Part shown: positions 18,163-26,011 of the stretch, piece by piece | Layout of the letters: each line of letters begins with the position of its first letter | Numbering within the stretch: the stretch's first letter is position 1 | Assembly: GCF_024807225.1 (NCBI RefSeq) | Contig: NZ_JANUCO010000001.1 | Location: 1,674,001-1,738,000, forward strand | Source: Chryseobacterium ginsenosidimutans | GTDB taxonomy: Bacteria; Bacteroidota; Bacteroidia; Flavobacteriales; Weeksellaceae | Length of the DNA: 64,000 bases | Direction of reading: 5' to 3' | Translations under genes and position numbers: made by a program | Notes under the pieces: generated by a model | What the model was told of the DNA's origin: nothing | Seen by the model: the letters and a program-made list of their open reading frames with translations, nothing else | Database searches by the model: none

Positions 18163-18930
18163 TTAAAAATTTATCTCCAAACCATCGTAGGCAAGGTGCA
18201 TTCCGGGCGGAAGTTGTTTATCTTCAATATCATGCAATCCTAAATGATGACTGATATGAGTTAAAAATAATTTTTTAGGTTTTAGCTCTTCAAACAGTTT
18301 AATAACATCGGGAAGAATAAAATGCGCAGGATGTGGATCAAACTTCCTAATACAGTTTAAAACTAACACATCCAAATCCTTCAATTTTTCCTTTTCAGTG
18401 TCTGAAATAAAACCTGCATCGGTAATGTAAGCAAGATTTTTAAACTTATATCCAAAAACAGAAATTTTAAAATGAATCACTTCAACCGGAGTGATTTCTG
18501 TATCTAAAACCGTGAAAGGTTGGTTTTCAATTTCATGTAAATCAAAAGCGGGTGCTCCAGGATATCTTACATCGGCAAAAGCATACGGAAAACGATTTTT
18601 CACCTCATTTCCTACTCTTTGGGAACAATAAAGGGGCATATTTTTCCCACTTTTGAAAATCAAAGGTCGCATGTCATCAAGACCGATTACATGATCATTA
18701 TGTTCGTGGGTAAGCAGAGCGATATCAACTGTATTTTCTTGGTTTACAAGCATTTGTTGCCTGAAATCAGGTCCGCAATCGATAAGGATTTTCCTGTTTT
18801 CATCCGTCGTTATCATCACAGAAGATCGCAATCGACTGTCTTTGGGATTTTTTGAAGTACACACTTCGCAAGTGCAGCCAATAACGGGTACACCTTGAGA
18901 AGTTCCCGTTCCTAAAAATTTCAACTTCAT
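18163..18930 (-). CDS. MBL-fold metallo-hydrolase (PhnP-like)
   Basis: The protein of 255 residues carries the metallo-beta-lactamase signature THEHNDHVIGLDD (about residues 76-88). A Cys pair CTCEVC follows the N-terminal GTGTSQGVPVIG, as in PhnP-type phosphodiesterases that bind an extra zinc. TDAGF and LTHISHHLG supply further metal ligands. The family hydrolyses cyclic phosphodiesters; no phosphonate genes are near, so the substrate is open. It is divergent from the next gene, 54 bp away. Confidence 0.88.
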   Translation of the reverse strand: MKLKFLGTGTSQGVPVIGCTCEVCTSKNPKDSRLRSSVMITTDENRKILIDCGPDFRQQMLVNQENTVDIALLTHEHNDHVIGLDDMRPLIFKSGKNMPLYCSQRVGNEVKNRFPYAFADVRYPGAPAFDLHEIENQPFTVLDTEITPVEVIHFKISVFGYKFKNLAYITDAGFISDTEKEKLKDLDVLVLNCIRKFDPHPAHFILPDVIKLFEELKPKKLFLTHISHHLGLHDIEDKQLPPGMHLAYDGLEINF

Positions 18931-18984
18931 TTTCTTTTGAGGTTGGTTTAATTTTGGTAAATTTACGAAAAATTTAATGTCCTA

Positions 18985-20412
18985 ATGTATCAGAAACTAA
19001 CTCCTAAACAAAAAGCATTAACCATTAATCTAGATCCTTCTATTTATGGTACTTTCGCAGAAATTGGAGCAGGGCAGGAAACTGTTCGACACTTTTTTAG
19101 AGCAGGAGGGGCTTCGGGTACAATCGCTAAGGCAATGTCGGCTTACGACAAAGATTTTAGTGATGCGATCTACGGAAAAGAAGTAAAAAACAGATACGTT
19201 ACCCAAAACAGACTTCGAAAAATGCTTCGTTATGAAGTTGCCCTTATCGAAGAAAGAATTTCCAGAGAAAACAACCCAAACAGAAAGTTTTTTTCTTACG
19301 CAAATACGGTAACTACAATTAATTTTGATAAAACTGTAAGAGGTCACGGTTGGGTAGGAATTCGTTTTCAGGTAAAAGAAAATGAAGATTACAACGAAAT
19401 TGTAATTCACGTAAAATTCAAAGAAAATGATGCTACTTTACAGCAGGAAACTTTAGGGAATCTTGGGGTAAATCTTATTTTCGGAGCGTTCCATTATTAC
19501 GATAATCCGAGAAATCTAGTTGAATCCCTTTACGATGATGTGGCAAAAGACAATCTTGAGATTGATATGATCGATTTCAGTGGTCCTGCATTTGAATATG
19601 TAGACAACAGATTGATGTCTTTACAATTAGTAAAACACGGGATGACAGATGCTGTGATTTTCAATTCTGAAGGGAACAACATGCTTCCTGCAGATATTTT
19701 GTACAAGAAAAATATTTTCGCAGTAAGAGGAAGTTTCAGACCTGTAACGAAAGTGAATATCGACATGCTGAAAAACGGGATGGATATGTTCATGAAAGAT
19801 GCCATCTGTACTCAGGAAGAAACGGAAGTTTTGATCGAAATTACCATCTCCAATCTTCGTGCAGACGGAGATATTGATGAAAGGGATTTCCTTGACAGGG
19901 TGGATGTTCTTGCGAAATTGGGATATACCGTTATCGTTTCAAATTACTCAGAATATTATCGTTTGATTGATTATTTTGCGTCCTACACAACCGGAGAAAT
20001 CGGTGTTGCGATGGGTGTAAATAACCTGTTGATGGTATTTGACGAGAAGTATTATAAAGATCTTTCGGGAGGAATTTTGGAAGCATTCGGAAAATTCTTC
20101 AGAAACGGAATGAGAGTGTATCTGTATCCTTACAAAGATCCTGAAACTTACGAGTTGCTGAATTCTGATACTTTAAAAGTGGAAGAAAACTTAAAAGAAC
20201 TTTATAAATATTTCAAACATAACGAGCGTATTGTAGACATTACGAACTACAATCCTGAGTTTTTGGAAATTTATTCAAGAGATATTTTGAAAAAAATAGG
20301 CTGCAATATCAAAGGTTGGGAAAATCAGCTTCCGGAAGGTGTTGCCGAAATGATTAAAGAACGTGGAATGTTTGGCTACAAAGGAGAACTTTCCCTAAAA
20401 CAATTCTCTTAA
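18985..20412 (+). CDS. Conserved Bacteroidetes protein of unknown function (475 residues)
   Basis: This large soluble protein is well conserved in Flavobacteriia. It lacks signal peptide and membrane segments. Features include LTINLDPSIYGTFAEIGAGQETVRHFFRAGGASGTIAKAMSAYDK at the N-terminus, where an 'AEIGAGQE' turn resembles a nucleotide or phosphate-binding loop, and a C-terminal alpha/beta part (MRVYLYPYKDPETYEL). Databases sometimes label such proteins as adenylyltransferase or receptor, but I see no motif for either. The fRMsr gene starts 11 bp later, so they probably form an operon. Confidence 0.7.
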   Translation: MYQKLTPKQKALTINLDPSIYGTFAEIGAGQETVRHFFRAGGASGTIAKAMSAYDKDFSDAIYGKEVKNRYVTQNRLRKMLRYEVALIEERISRENNPNRKFFSYANTVTTINFDKTVRGHGWVGIRFQVKENEDYNEIVIHVKFKENDATLQQETLGNLGVNLIFGAFHYYDNPRNLVESLYDDVAKDNLEIDMIDFSGPAFEYVDNRLMSLQLVKHGMTDAVIFNSEGNNMLPADILYKKNIFAVRGSFRPVTKVNIDMLKNGMDMFMKDAICTQEETEVLIEITISNLRADGDIDERDFLDRVDVLAKLGYTVIVSNYSEYYRLIDYFASYTTGEIGVAMGVNNLLMVFDEKYYKDLSGGILEAFGKFFRNGMRVYLYPYKDPETYELLNSDTLKVEENLKELYKYFKHNERIVDITNYNPEFLEIYSRDILKKIGCNIKGWENQLPEGVAEMIKERGMFGYKGELSLKQFS

Positions 20413-20423
20413 AACAATATATA

Positions 20424-20873
20424 ATGTCAGAATTAAAGAAAAGACTTTCATCGATTCTTGAAAGTCCTAAACATAATACAGAGGAAAAACTTGAAAAAGT
20501 TTGTCACCTTTTGGATCAGGAAATATCTTATTTCAACTGGACGGGTTTCTATTTTAAAAATGGAGATAAAGACGAGCTGAAAGTAGGACCTTACGTTGGA
20601 GCGCCGACAGATCATGAAATTATCCCTTACGGAAAAGGAATTTGTGGTCAGGTTGCGGTTTCCAATGAAACGTATATGGTTCCGGATGTTCATCAGGAAA
20701 GCAATTATTTAAGCTGTTCAATCGATACAAAAGCCGAAATTGTAGTTCCGATCTTCAAAGAGGGGAAAAATATTGGTCAGATTGATATTGATTCTCATAC
20801 GGTTGATCCTTTTACAACCGAAGACAGAGAATTACTGGAATGGCTTTGTAATGAGGTTTCAAAGATTTTATAA
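20424..20873 (+). CDS. GAF-domain free methionine-R-sulfoxide reductase (fRMsr)
   Basis: The single GAF domain of 149 residues matches fRMsr (YebR/MsrC type), which reduces free methionine-(R)-sulfoxide. Both key cysteines are present: GKGICGQVA (about residue 76) and YLSCSIDTKAEIVVPI (about residue 99). The N-terminal SYFNWTGFYF is also family-typical. It acts in the cytoplasm against oxidative damage. It follows the unknown 475-residue gene by 11 bp and is followed by a repeat relic and a strong terminator. Confidence 0.88.
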   Translation: MSELKKRLSSILESPKHNTEEKLEKVCHLLDQEISYFNWTGFYFKNGDKDELKVGPYVGAPTDHEIIPYGKGICGQVAVSNETYMVPDVHQESNYLSCSIDTKAEIVVPIFKEGKNIGQIDIDSHTVDPFTTEDRELLEWLCNEVSKIL

Positions 20874-20885
20874 TTAAAAATTTCT

Positions 20886-20987
20886 AACCACAAAAGTCGC
20901 AAGGTAAGTATCGTTTATTAAGAGTGTCATTATTGAAGAACAAAATTTCAGATTTTCTTCTTCATTATTTTTGAGGCTTTTGTGGTT
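20886..20987. repeat. Short intergenic inverted repeat, repeat-family-B-like ends
   Basis: AACCACAAAAG at 20886 and CTTTTGTGGTT at 20977 are perfect 11-bp inverted arms about 80 bp apart. The same CTTTTGnGGTT motif marks the ends of repeat family B (10527, 36718). The interior differs. Confidence 0.5.
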
Positions 20988-20996
20988 TTAAAATAA

Positions 20997-21026
20997 GACT
21001 CCGGCTCGAAGAGCCGGAGTCTTTTT
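20997..21026 (+). terminator. Strong terminator after fRMsr
   Basis: GACTCCGGCTC and GAGCCGGAGTC arms (11 bp perfect), GAA loop, five T. Confidence 0.9.
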
Positions 21027-21122
21027 GTTTGCATTATATCTTCATTATAAATTCAATCATCTGTGGAAATCTGCCAAATCTGTGGGAGATAAAATAATAC
21101 ACTTTTTTGTATTTAAATAAAA

Positions 21123-21860
21123 TCAAATTTCAATCGATTCCACCTCAGAAATCAACTCCTTAAAATAATTCTCACACTTCGCAATATGCGTTCCGTACCA
21201 GGAAAACGCTTCACCATCTACGATCATCATTTTTTTATCAGGATAAAACTCCTTTAATTCTTCGATATGTTTTTCTTTAAAAGGAAAAGGCTCAGAAGAA
21301 AGCATGATAATATCGGCTTCAGCCAGATCTTCTGTTTGAATTTCAGGATAGCGGGTTTTATCTTTAAAAATATTTTCAAAACCGATTTCTCCAAGAATTT
21401 TATGGATAAAAGTGTCGGAACCTATCGTCATATAAGGATTTTTCCAGATTAGGTAAGCGACTTTTATTGGAGATTTAATTTTAGCTTCATTTAAAATTTC
21501 ATAAATTTTAAGATTGAAATGCTGCGCGCGCTCTTCTTTATGAAAGATTTGACCTAAATTTTTAAGTAAATAATAATTGTCTTCAATATTTTCAACATTC
21601 GTGACAATCACTTTAAAATCTTCCATCAAAGCTTCCACCTGTTCTTTGATGTTTTCTTCTTTATTGGCAAGAATTAGATCTGGTTGTAGTGCTTTAATTT
21701 TATCAATATTAATATTTTTTGTTCCGCCGATAATGGCAACATTTTTTACTTTTTCTTCAGGATGAATGCAGAATTTTGTGCGTCCGACAATTTCATTTTC
21801 CGTTAAACCCAAATCAAATAAAGCCTCAGTAATAGAGGGGACAAGAGAAACAACTTTCAT
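21123..21860 (-). CDS. BtuF-like ABC-type helical-backbone metal receptor
   Basis: The protein of 245 residues matches cobalamin/siderophore-type periplasmic binding proteins: VSLVPSITEALFDLGLTENEIVGRTKFCIHP at the start, IGGTKNINIDKIKALQPDLILANKEENIKEQVEAL, and a helix backbone linking two lobes. No signal peptide is visible: it begins MKVVSLVPS, so it may act in the cytoplasm or be exported by another route. This signal-less form is common in Bacteroidetes. It starts 26 bp after mgtE on the same strand and is probably co-transcribed with it. Confidence 0.85.
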   Translation of the reverse strand: MKVVSLVPSITEALFDLGLTENEIVGRTKFCIHPEEKVKNVAIIGGTKNINIDKIKALQPDLILANKEENIKEQVEALMEDFKVIVTNVENIEDNYYLLKNLGQIFHKEERAQHFNLKIYEILNEAKIKSPIKVAYLIWKNPYMTIGSDTFIHKILGEIGFENIFKDKTRYPEIQTEDLAEADIIMLSSEPFPFKEKHIEELKEFYPDKKMMIVDGEAFSWYGTHIAKCENYFKELISEVESIEI

Positions 21861-21886
21861 TATAATATTTTAGATGTTGGCTAAAA

Positions 21887-23233
21887 TTACAAAAGTTTAC
21901 CCGTTAAGAAAATTCCTGCTACAGAAAAATAAATAATAAGTCCGGTTACATCGACTAAAGTGGCTACAAATGGAGCAGAAGAAGTCGCAGGGTCGAGTTT
22001 TAATTTTTTAAGAATAAATGGAACCATCGATCCCGAAAGTGTTCCCCAAAGTACGATCATTACTAAAGAAACTCCGACGCTTAGTCCTACAAAAGCCCAG
22101 TGAACGCCGTAATCGAAGAATCCTGCTTTATGCCATATCATAATTCTCAGAAAGCCAATAATTCCCAGAATTCCTCCTAGGAAAAGTCCTGTGAAAATCT
22201 CCTTTTTCATGACGTACCACCAATCTTTCAGACCGATTTCCTGAAGCGCCATCGCTCGGATAATCAATGTTGCAGCCTGTGAACCGGAATTTCCTCCACT
22301 GGAAATAATCAATGGAACAAATAAAGCCAAAACTACTGCTTTCTGAATTTCATCTTCAAAAAATCCCATTGCAGAAGCTGTTAACATTTCCGAGAAGAAA
22401 AGGATAATCAGCCACATTCCTCTTTTTTTCACCATTTCGATGAAAGAGGTTTGGGTATAAGGAAGGTCTAGAGCTTCAAGACCCCCAAATTTCTGGATGT
22501 CTTCGGTATTTTGCTGTTCAATTTGATCAAGGATATCGTCAATCGTTACAATTCCTACCAAAACTCCGGCTTCTGTAATGATCGGAAGCGCCGCTCTGTC
22601 GTATTTTTCGAAATACTGTACAGCATCTTCTTTTGAAGTGGTGGTGGTAATGGCAACGAAATGATTATCAGTGAGATCAGAGATCAAAGTGTCTTCTTCA
22701 ACCAGTAATAAACTTCCTAGGGCAATATCATCAATCAGTCGGTTTCTTTCGTCTACCACGTATAGGTAATTCATGGTTTCCACCTTGCTTCCGACTTTTT
22801 TAATCTGTTGAAGACATCTTTTTACGGTCCATTCTTTACGAATCTGGATGTAATAAGGAGTCATCAATCGGGCAATAGAATCAGAATTGTAGCCCAACAA
22901 TTTTAGAGCAATTCTTCTTTCCTGTGGATTAAGATGATTGATGGAATATTTAATAAGCTCATCAGGAAAGTCCTCAAACAGGGCAGTTCTGTCATCGGGA
23001 GTAATCGCATTTAGAATCTCAGAAACTTCGTCGCTTCCGATACTTCTGATGGTTTCTTCCTGAAAATCGGGATCAAGATGAGAAAAAACATCTGCTTTAT
23101 ATTCTTTCGGAACTTTCAAAAATGCCAAAAGCCTCTCGTCAGCGTGAAGTTCGCTAAGAGTTTCGGCAATATCGGCAGCATTGAAAATAAATTCGTCCTT
23201 AGAATTCAAAACGTCATTTTTTTGGATACGCAA
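21887..23233 (-). CDS. mgtE: Magnesium transporter MgtE
   Basis: MgtE is a Mg2+ channel gated by its cytoplasmic domain. The 448 residues show the MgtE_N helical superhelix (about 20-120), a CBS pair (about 125-245, with VGIVTIDDILDQIEQQ at its end) and a five-helix membrane domain (about 280-448) with the pore signature LIISSGGNSGSQAATLIIRA. The start is the TTG at 23233, which overlaps a TATTTTTG -7-like box, so the real start may be the next TTG (23209). The BtuF-like gene follows. Confidence 0.93.
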   Translation of the reverse strand: MRIQKNDVLNSKDEFIFNAADIAETLSELHADERLLAFLKVPKEYKADVFSHLDPDFQEETIRSIGSDEVSEILNAITPDDRTALFEDFPDELIKYSINHLNPQERRIALKLLGYNSDSIARLMTPYYIQIRKEWTVKRCLQQIKKVGSKVETMNYLYVVDERNRLIDDIALGSLLLVEEDTLISDLTDNHFVAITTTTSKEDAVQYFEKYDRAALPIITEAGVLVGIVTIDDILDQIEQQNTEDIQKFGGLEALDLPYTQTSFIEMVKKRGMWLIILFFSEMLTASAMGFFEDEIQKAVVLALFVPLIISSGGNSGSQAATLIIRAMALQEIGLKDWWYVMKKEIFTGLFLGGILGIIGFLRIMIWHKAGFFDYGVHWAFVGLSVGVSLVMIVLWGTLSGSMVPFILKKLKLDPATSSAPFVATLVDVTGLIIYFSVAGIFLTGKLL

Positions 23234-23584
23234 AAATAGCCCAAATTTTTAAAACAGACCAACGAACTGAGAAATTTAAGGATTTATTAAAGATTATGAA
23301 GATTTTAAAATAAAAGACACTCACAAGAATCTGCGAGTGCCGAAGAATTTCAATTGAGATAGTTGAATGAATTGTTATCAACTAAATTAATAAAAATATT
23401 TTATATTATTCACTATTTAATGATTTTAAATTAATGAATTTCAATGAAATGCATAATATTTTGAAAATAAGGGTAGAAAATTGATTGCTTCAATAATGAA
23501 TTTAAGGTGTATTGATGAGGGATGCCAATATTTAACAAATTCTAATTGTCAAACTTTGAACTTAAAAATAATTTGATTATTCAA
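23234..23584 (-). other. Intergenic stretch with one hairpin
   Basis: This 351-bp AT-rich gap has no gene. GGCACTCGCAG...TGAGTGTC at 23317-23340 could form a hairpin followed on the minus strand by TTTTATTTT, a possible terminator for the gene at 23585. Nothing else is seen. Confidence 0.45.
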
Positions 23585-24139
23585 TTAAAATCCTGCTTCC
23601 GTTGATGGTTTAAGTTTTCTTAATTGTTTCAGAATTACTTTTATTGCGCCGTTTGTCCCTATTTTTACAGAGTTTGTGGTAGAACCCAACAGTCGCATAT
23701 TTTTTCTATAAGTGTCGTAATCTGTTTCTGTCAGGAGGTTTCCTTCGGCATCAAAAAGTTTCATGCTTACAATCACCTGATTAGAAAAAACATATTTCCC
23801 GATTCCTACTTTGAAGTATTTTACTTTCGGAACGATGGCAAAATCGGCATCATTATTATCACAATAGTCTGCAATTGTTTTTTTATCAATGCTGTCGAAG
23901 GAGATTTGAGTCTCCGTTTTAAGCATTCTGTTTTTTCTTTCGCTTAAATTATCAGAAACCGCACTGAAGAAAGCGGTATTCGTAGGTTCCTTAATTTCCT
24001 CAATATCAGGATCTACTTCAGGATTGAAGTATAAGACCTTTTTTATTTTATCGCCGGTATTTTTCTGTGCTTTTAAAGAAGAAATACCTACGAAAAGCAG
24101 GGCTGTAAAGGTTGTAAATGTTATAAATTTTCTCATCAC
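23585..24139 (-). CDS. Secreted hypothetical protein, 184 residues
   Basis: A signal peptide (MMRKFITFTTFTALLFVGISSLKAQ) is followed by a mixed alpha/beta domain: KKVLYFNPEVDPDIEEIKEPTNTAF, then CDNNDADFAIVPKVKYFKVGIGKYVFSNQVIVSMKLFDAEGN. The 'DADFAIVPKV...VSMKLFDA' pattern resembles periplasmic GNA1162/CsgG-like domains that contact outer-membrane assemblies, but this is only a resemblance. It is monocistronic and divergent from rpsO. Homologues in Flavobacteriia lack known function. Confidence 0.6.
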   Translation of the reverse strand: MMRKFITFTTFTALLFVGISSLKAQKNTGDKIKKVLYFNPEVDPDIEEIKEPTNTAFFSAVSDNLSERKNRMLKTETQISFDSIDKKTIADYCDNNDADFAIVPKVKYFKVGIGKYVFSNQVIVSMKLFDAEGNLLTETDYDTYRKNMRLLGSTTNSVKIGTNGAIKVILKQLRKLKPSTEAGF

Positions 24140-24242
24140 TATTTCGAATGCAAAATTACTGCCTTTTAATGGGATAGCATAATTTTTTTAAGAAATATTT
24201 AACATTTTTTTCTATCCTTTTTGATAAATGAAATCGATAATG

Positions 24243-24273
24243 TTTGCAGAATCAAAAATAAGTCGTAATTTTG
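24243..24273 (+). promoter_or_regulatory. rpsO promoter (Bacteroidetes consensus)
   Basis: TTTG (24243-24246), 19-bp spacer, TAATTTTG (24266-24273). Both boxes match the consensus exactly and lie 35 bp before the start codon. Confidence 0.85.
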
Positions 24274-24308
24274 CAGCCGTTACATAATAATCATTAAACA
24301 ATATTGGA

Positions 24309-24578
24309 ATGTACTTAACAACAGAAAAAAAGCAGGAAATTTTCTCTAAACACGGGAAATCTGCAACAGACACAGGAAGTGCTGAAGGACAAGTAGCTCT
24401 TTTCACTTTCAGAATCAATCACTTATCTCAGCATTTAAAGGCTAACCGTCACGATTTTAACACAGAGAGATCTTTGGTAAAATTGGTAGGTAAGAGAAAA
24501 AGTTTACTAGATTACCTTAAAAATAAAGATATCGCAAGATATAGAGCAATTATTGCTGAACTAGGTTTAAGAAAATAA
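24309..24578 (+). CDS. rpsO: 30S ribosomal protein S15
   Basis: S15 binds the central domain of 16S rRNA early in 30S assembly. The 89-residue length is standard. The rRNA-binding signatures TGSAEGQVALFTFRINHLSQHLKANRHDFNTERSLVKLVGKRKSLLDYL are complete. It has its own consensus promoter and terminator. The pnp gene lies about 1.4 kb downstream on the same strand, separated by a PagL-like gene. Confidence 0.98.
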   Translation: MYLTTEKKQEIFSKHGKSATDTGSAEGQVALFTFRINHLSQHLKANRHDFNTERSLVKLVGKRKSLLDYLKNKDIARYRAIIAELGLRK

Positions 24579-24598
24579 TCTACAAAGATTTAAAAGAT

Positions 24599-24631
24599 AA
24601 AAAGCAATCTCGCAAGAGGTTGCTTTTTTTT
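24599..24631 (+). terminator. rpsO terminator
   Basis: AAAGCAATCTC / GAGGTTGCTTT arms around GCAA, followed by eight T. Confidence 0.88.
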
Positions 24632-24699
24632 ATGATCTGAATCATATTATTTAAAAAGATTACTTTTGTCGACCGTTTGTTTATAACTAATTTTTTTGG

Positions 24700-25858
24700 A
24701 TGAAACACTTCTATCTTTTATTCTTTTGTACCTTTTTTCTTGTTCCTGCTCAAAAAAAAGACAGTGTTACTTCTGATCTCGCATTTTCGCTTCAGGGGCA
24801 ATATGGGAAACTGATTCCTACCAATATTTATATAAAAGGTTTGGAATCCAGATATTTTGCAGGATTCTCTTTTGAAGTCACGAAGCAAACCGACGGGGAT
24901 AAAATGTGGCAGCAAAAATTTGGAAACCCAAGTTACGGAGCAGGAGTCTATATGCCAGATTTTTTAGAAAATAAAGAATTCGGACATCCTGTGGTAGTGT
25001 ATGGAGTTTTTCGCGGGGCAATCAAAAAATGGAAAAAAGTAGAATGGCAATACGAATGGGGAGGAGGTTTTGCATTCAACTGGAAACCTTTCAGTGTTGC
25101 TGACAATTATTTGAATCCGTCTTTAGGATCATCTACCAGTATTTATATTAATGTAGGAACGCGGCTTCAGTATCAGATCGGGAAACATTTTGATCTGGCT
25201 TTGGGTGCAAACTTCAATCATTTTTCTAATGGAGCACTTAAAATGCCAAACAAAGGATTAAATGTCTTTTCTCCAAAACTTTCTTTAACCTACAATCTTG
25301 ATGAAAGAAATCCTGCAAAAACAGATTCTGTACATAGCCGTTATGATAAATACGGAACTTGGGAAATTGCCGCTTTTGGAGGCGTGAAAAATGTAATGTA
25401 TAAAGGATACGATGTAGATCTTGCAAAAAGATATGAAGGTTTTTATTTTCCTGCGTATGGCGTGGAAACAGTCTATCATCGACAGATCAGCTTTAAATCT
25501 GCTTTTGGTTTGGGAATCGGCATTCATTATGATGGAGAATACAATTATAGCATTCATGCCGAAAATGGTGAACTATATAAGAAGAAAAATTTTAAGAATG
25601 AGAAATTACTGCTTAATATTTTCCCTTCTTACCGTTTAATGATCGGTGATTTTTCAGTGAATGTGCAACCGGGATTCTATTTATTTAAACAAAAAAATGA
25701 AAGTGATATTCCTTGGTTTCTATCAAAGACTTGGTTTCCAGTATCAGTTGAGCAAAAAACTTTTTGTAAGTGTAGGAATAAGAGCCTATGATTTTCATGT
25801 GGCAGACTTTATCGAATGGAAATTGGGCTATGCAATTGGTCGCAAAAAAATTAATTGA
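24700..25858 (+). pseudogene. Acyloxyacyl hydrolase / PagL-like lipid A deacylase, frameshifted near C-terminus
   Basis: An outer-membrane barrel of 385 residues with a signal peptide (MKHFYLLFFCTFFLVPAQ). NHFSNGALKMPNKGLN at about residue 170 matches the His-Ser motif of PagL-type 3-O-deacylases, which remove an acyl chain from lipid A. Alternating aromatic strands follow. The frame shifts at 25715-25721 (GGTTTCT). Removing one T gives DIPWFYQRLGFQYQLSKKLFVSVGIRAYDFHVADFIEWKLGY, the expected last strands, ending at 25858. The break shares the window-wide RGTTTCY context. A TACTTTTG -7-like box lies at 24661. Confidence 0.82.
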
Positions 25859-26011
25859 TTATTAATGAAAACACAAATTGACAAGCATTTCAGTGGTGAT
25901 TTTGGTTCTTAAGAATGCTTTATCCAAATAATTACATTAAATTTGCAACGAAATTTTAGACGAAATATAATTATTAAAGCATTCAATACGGAGTGCAACA
26001 CAAAACAATTT

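Noticed and set aside
24661..24668. TACTTTTG as promoter of the PagL-like gene
   Set aside because: The -7 box fits, but no TTG/TTTG is at the right distance, so it is mentioned only within the gene entry.
25943..26011. Upstream extension of PNPase
   Set aside because: It begins inside a TAAATTTG box, and the added residues are unlike the conserved PNPase N-terminus.
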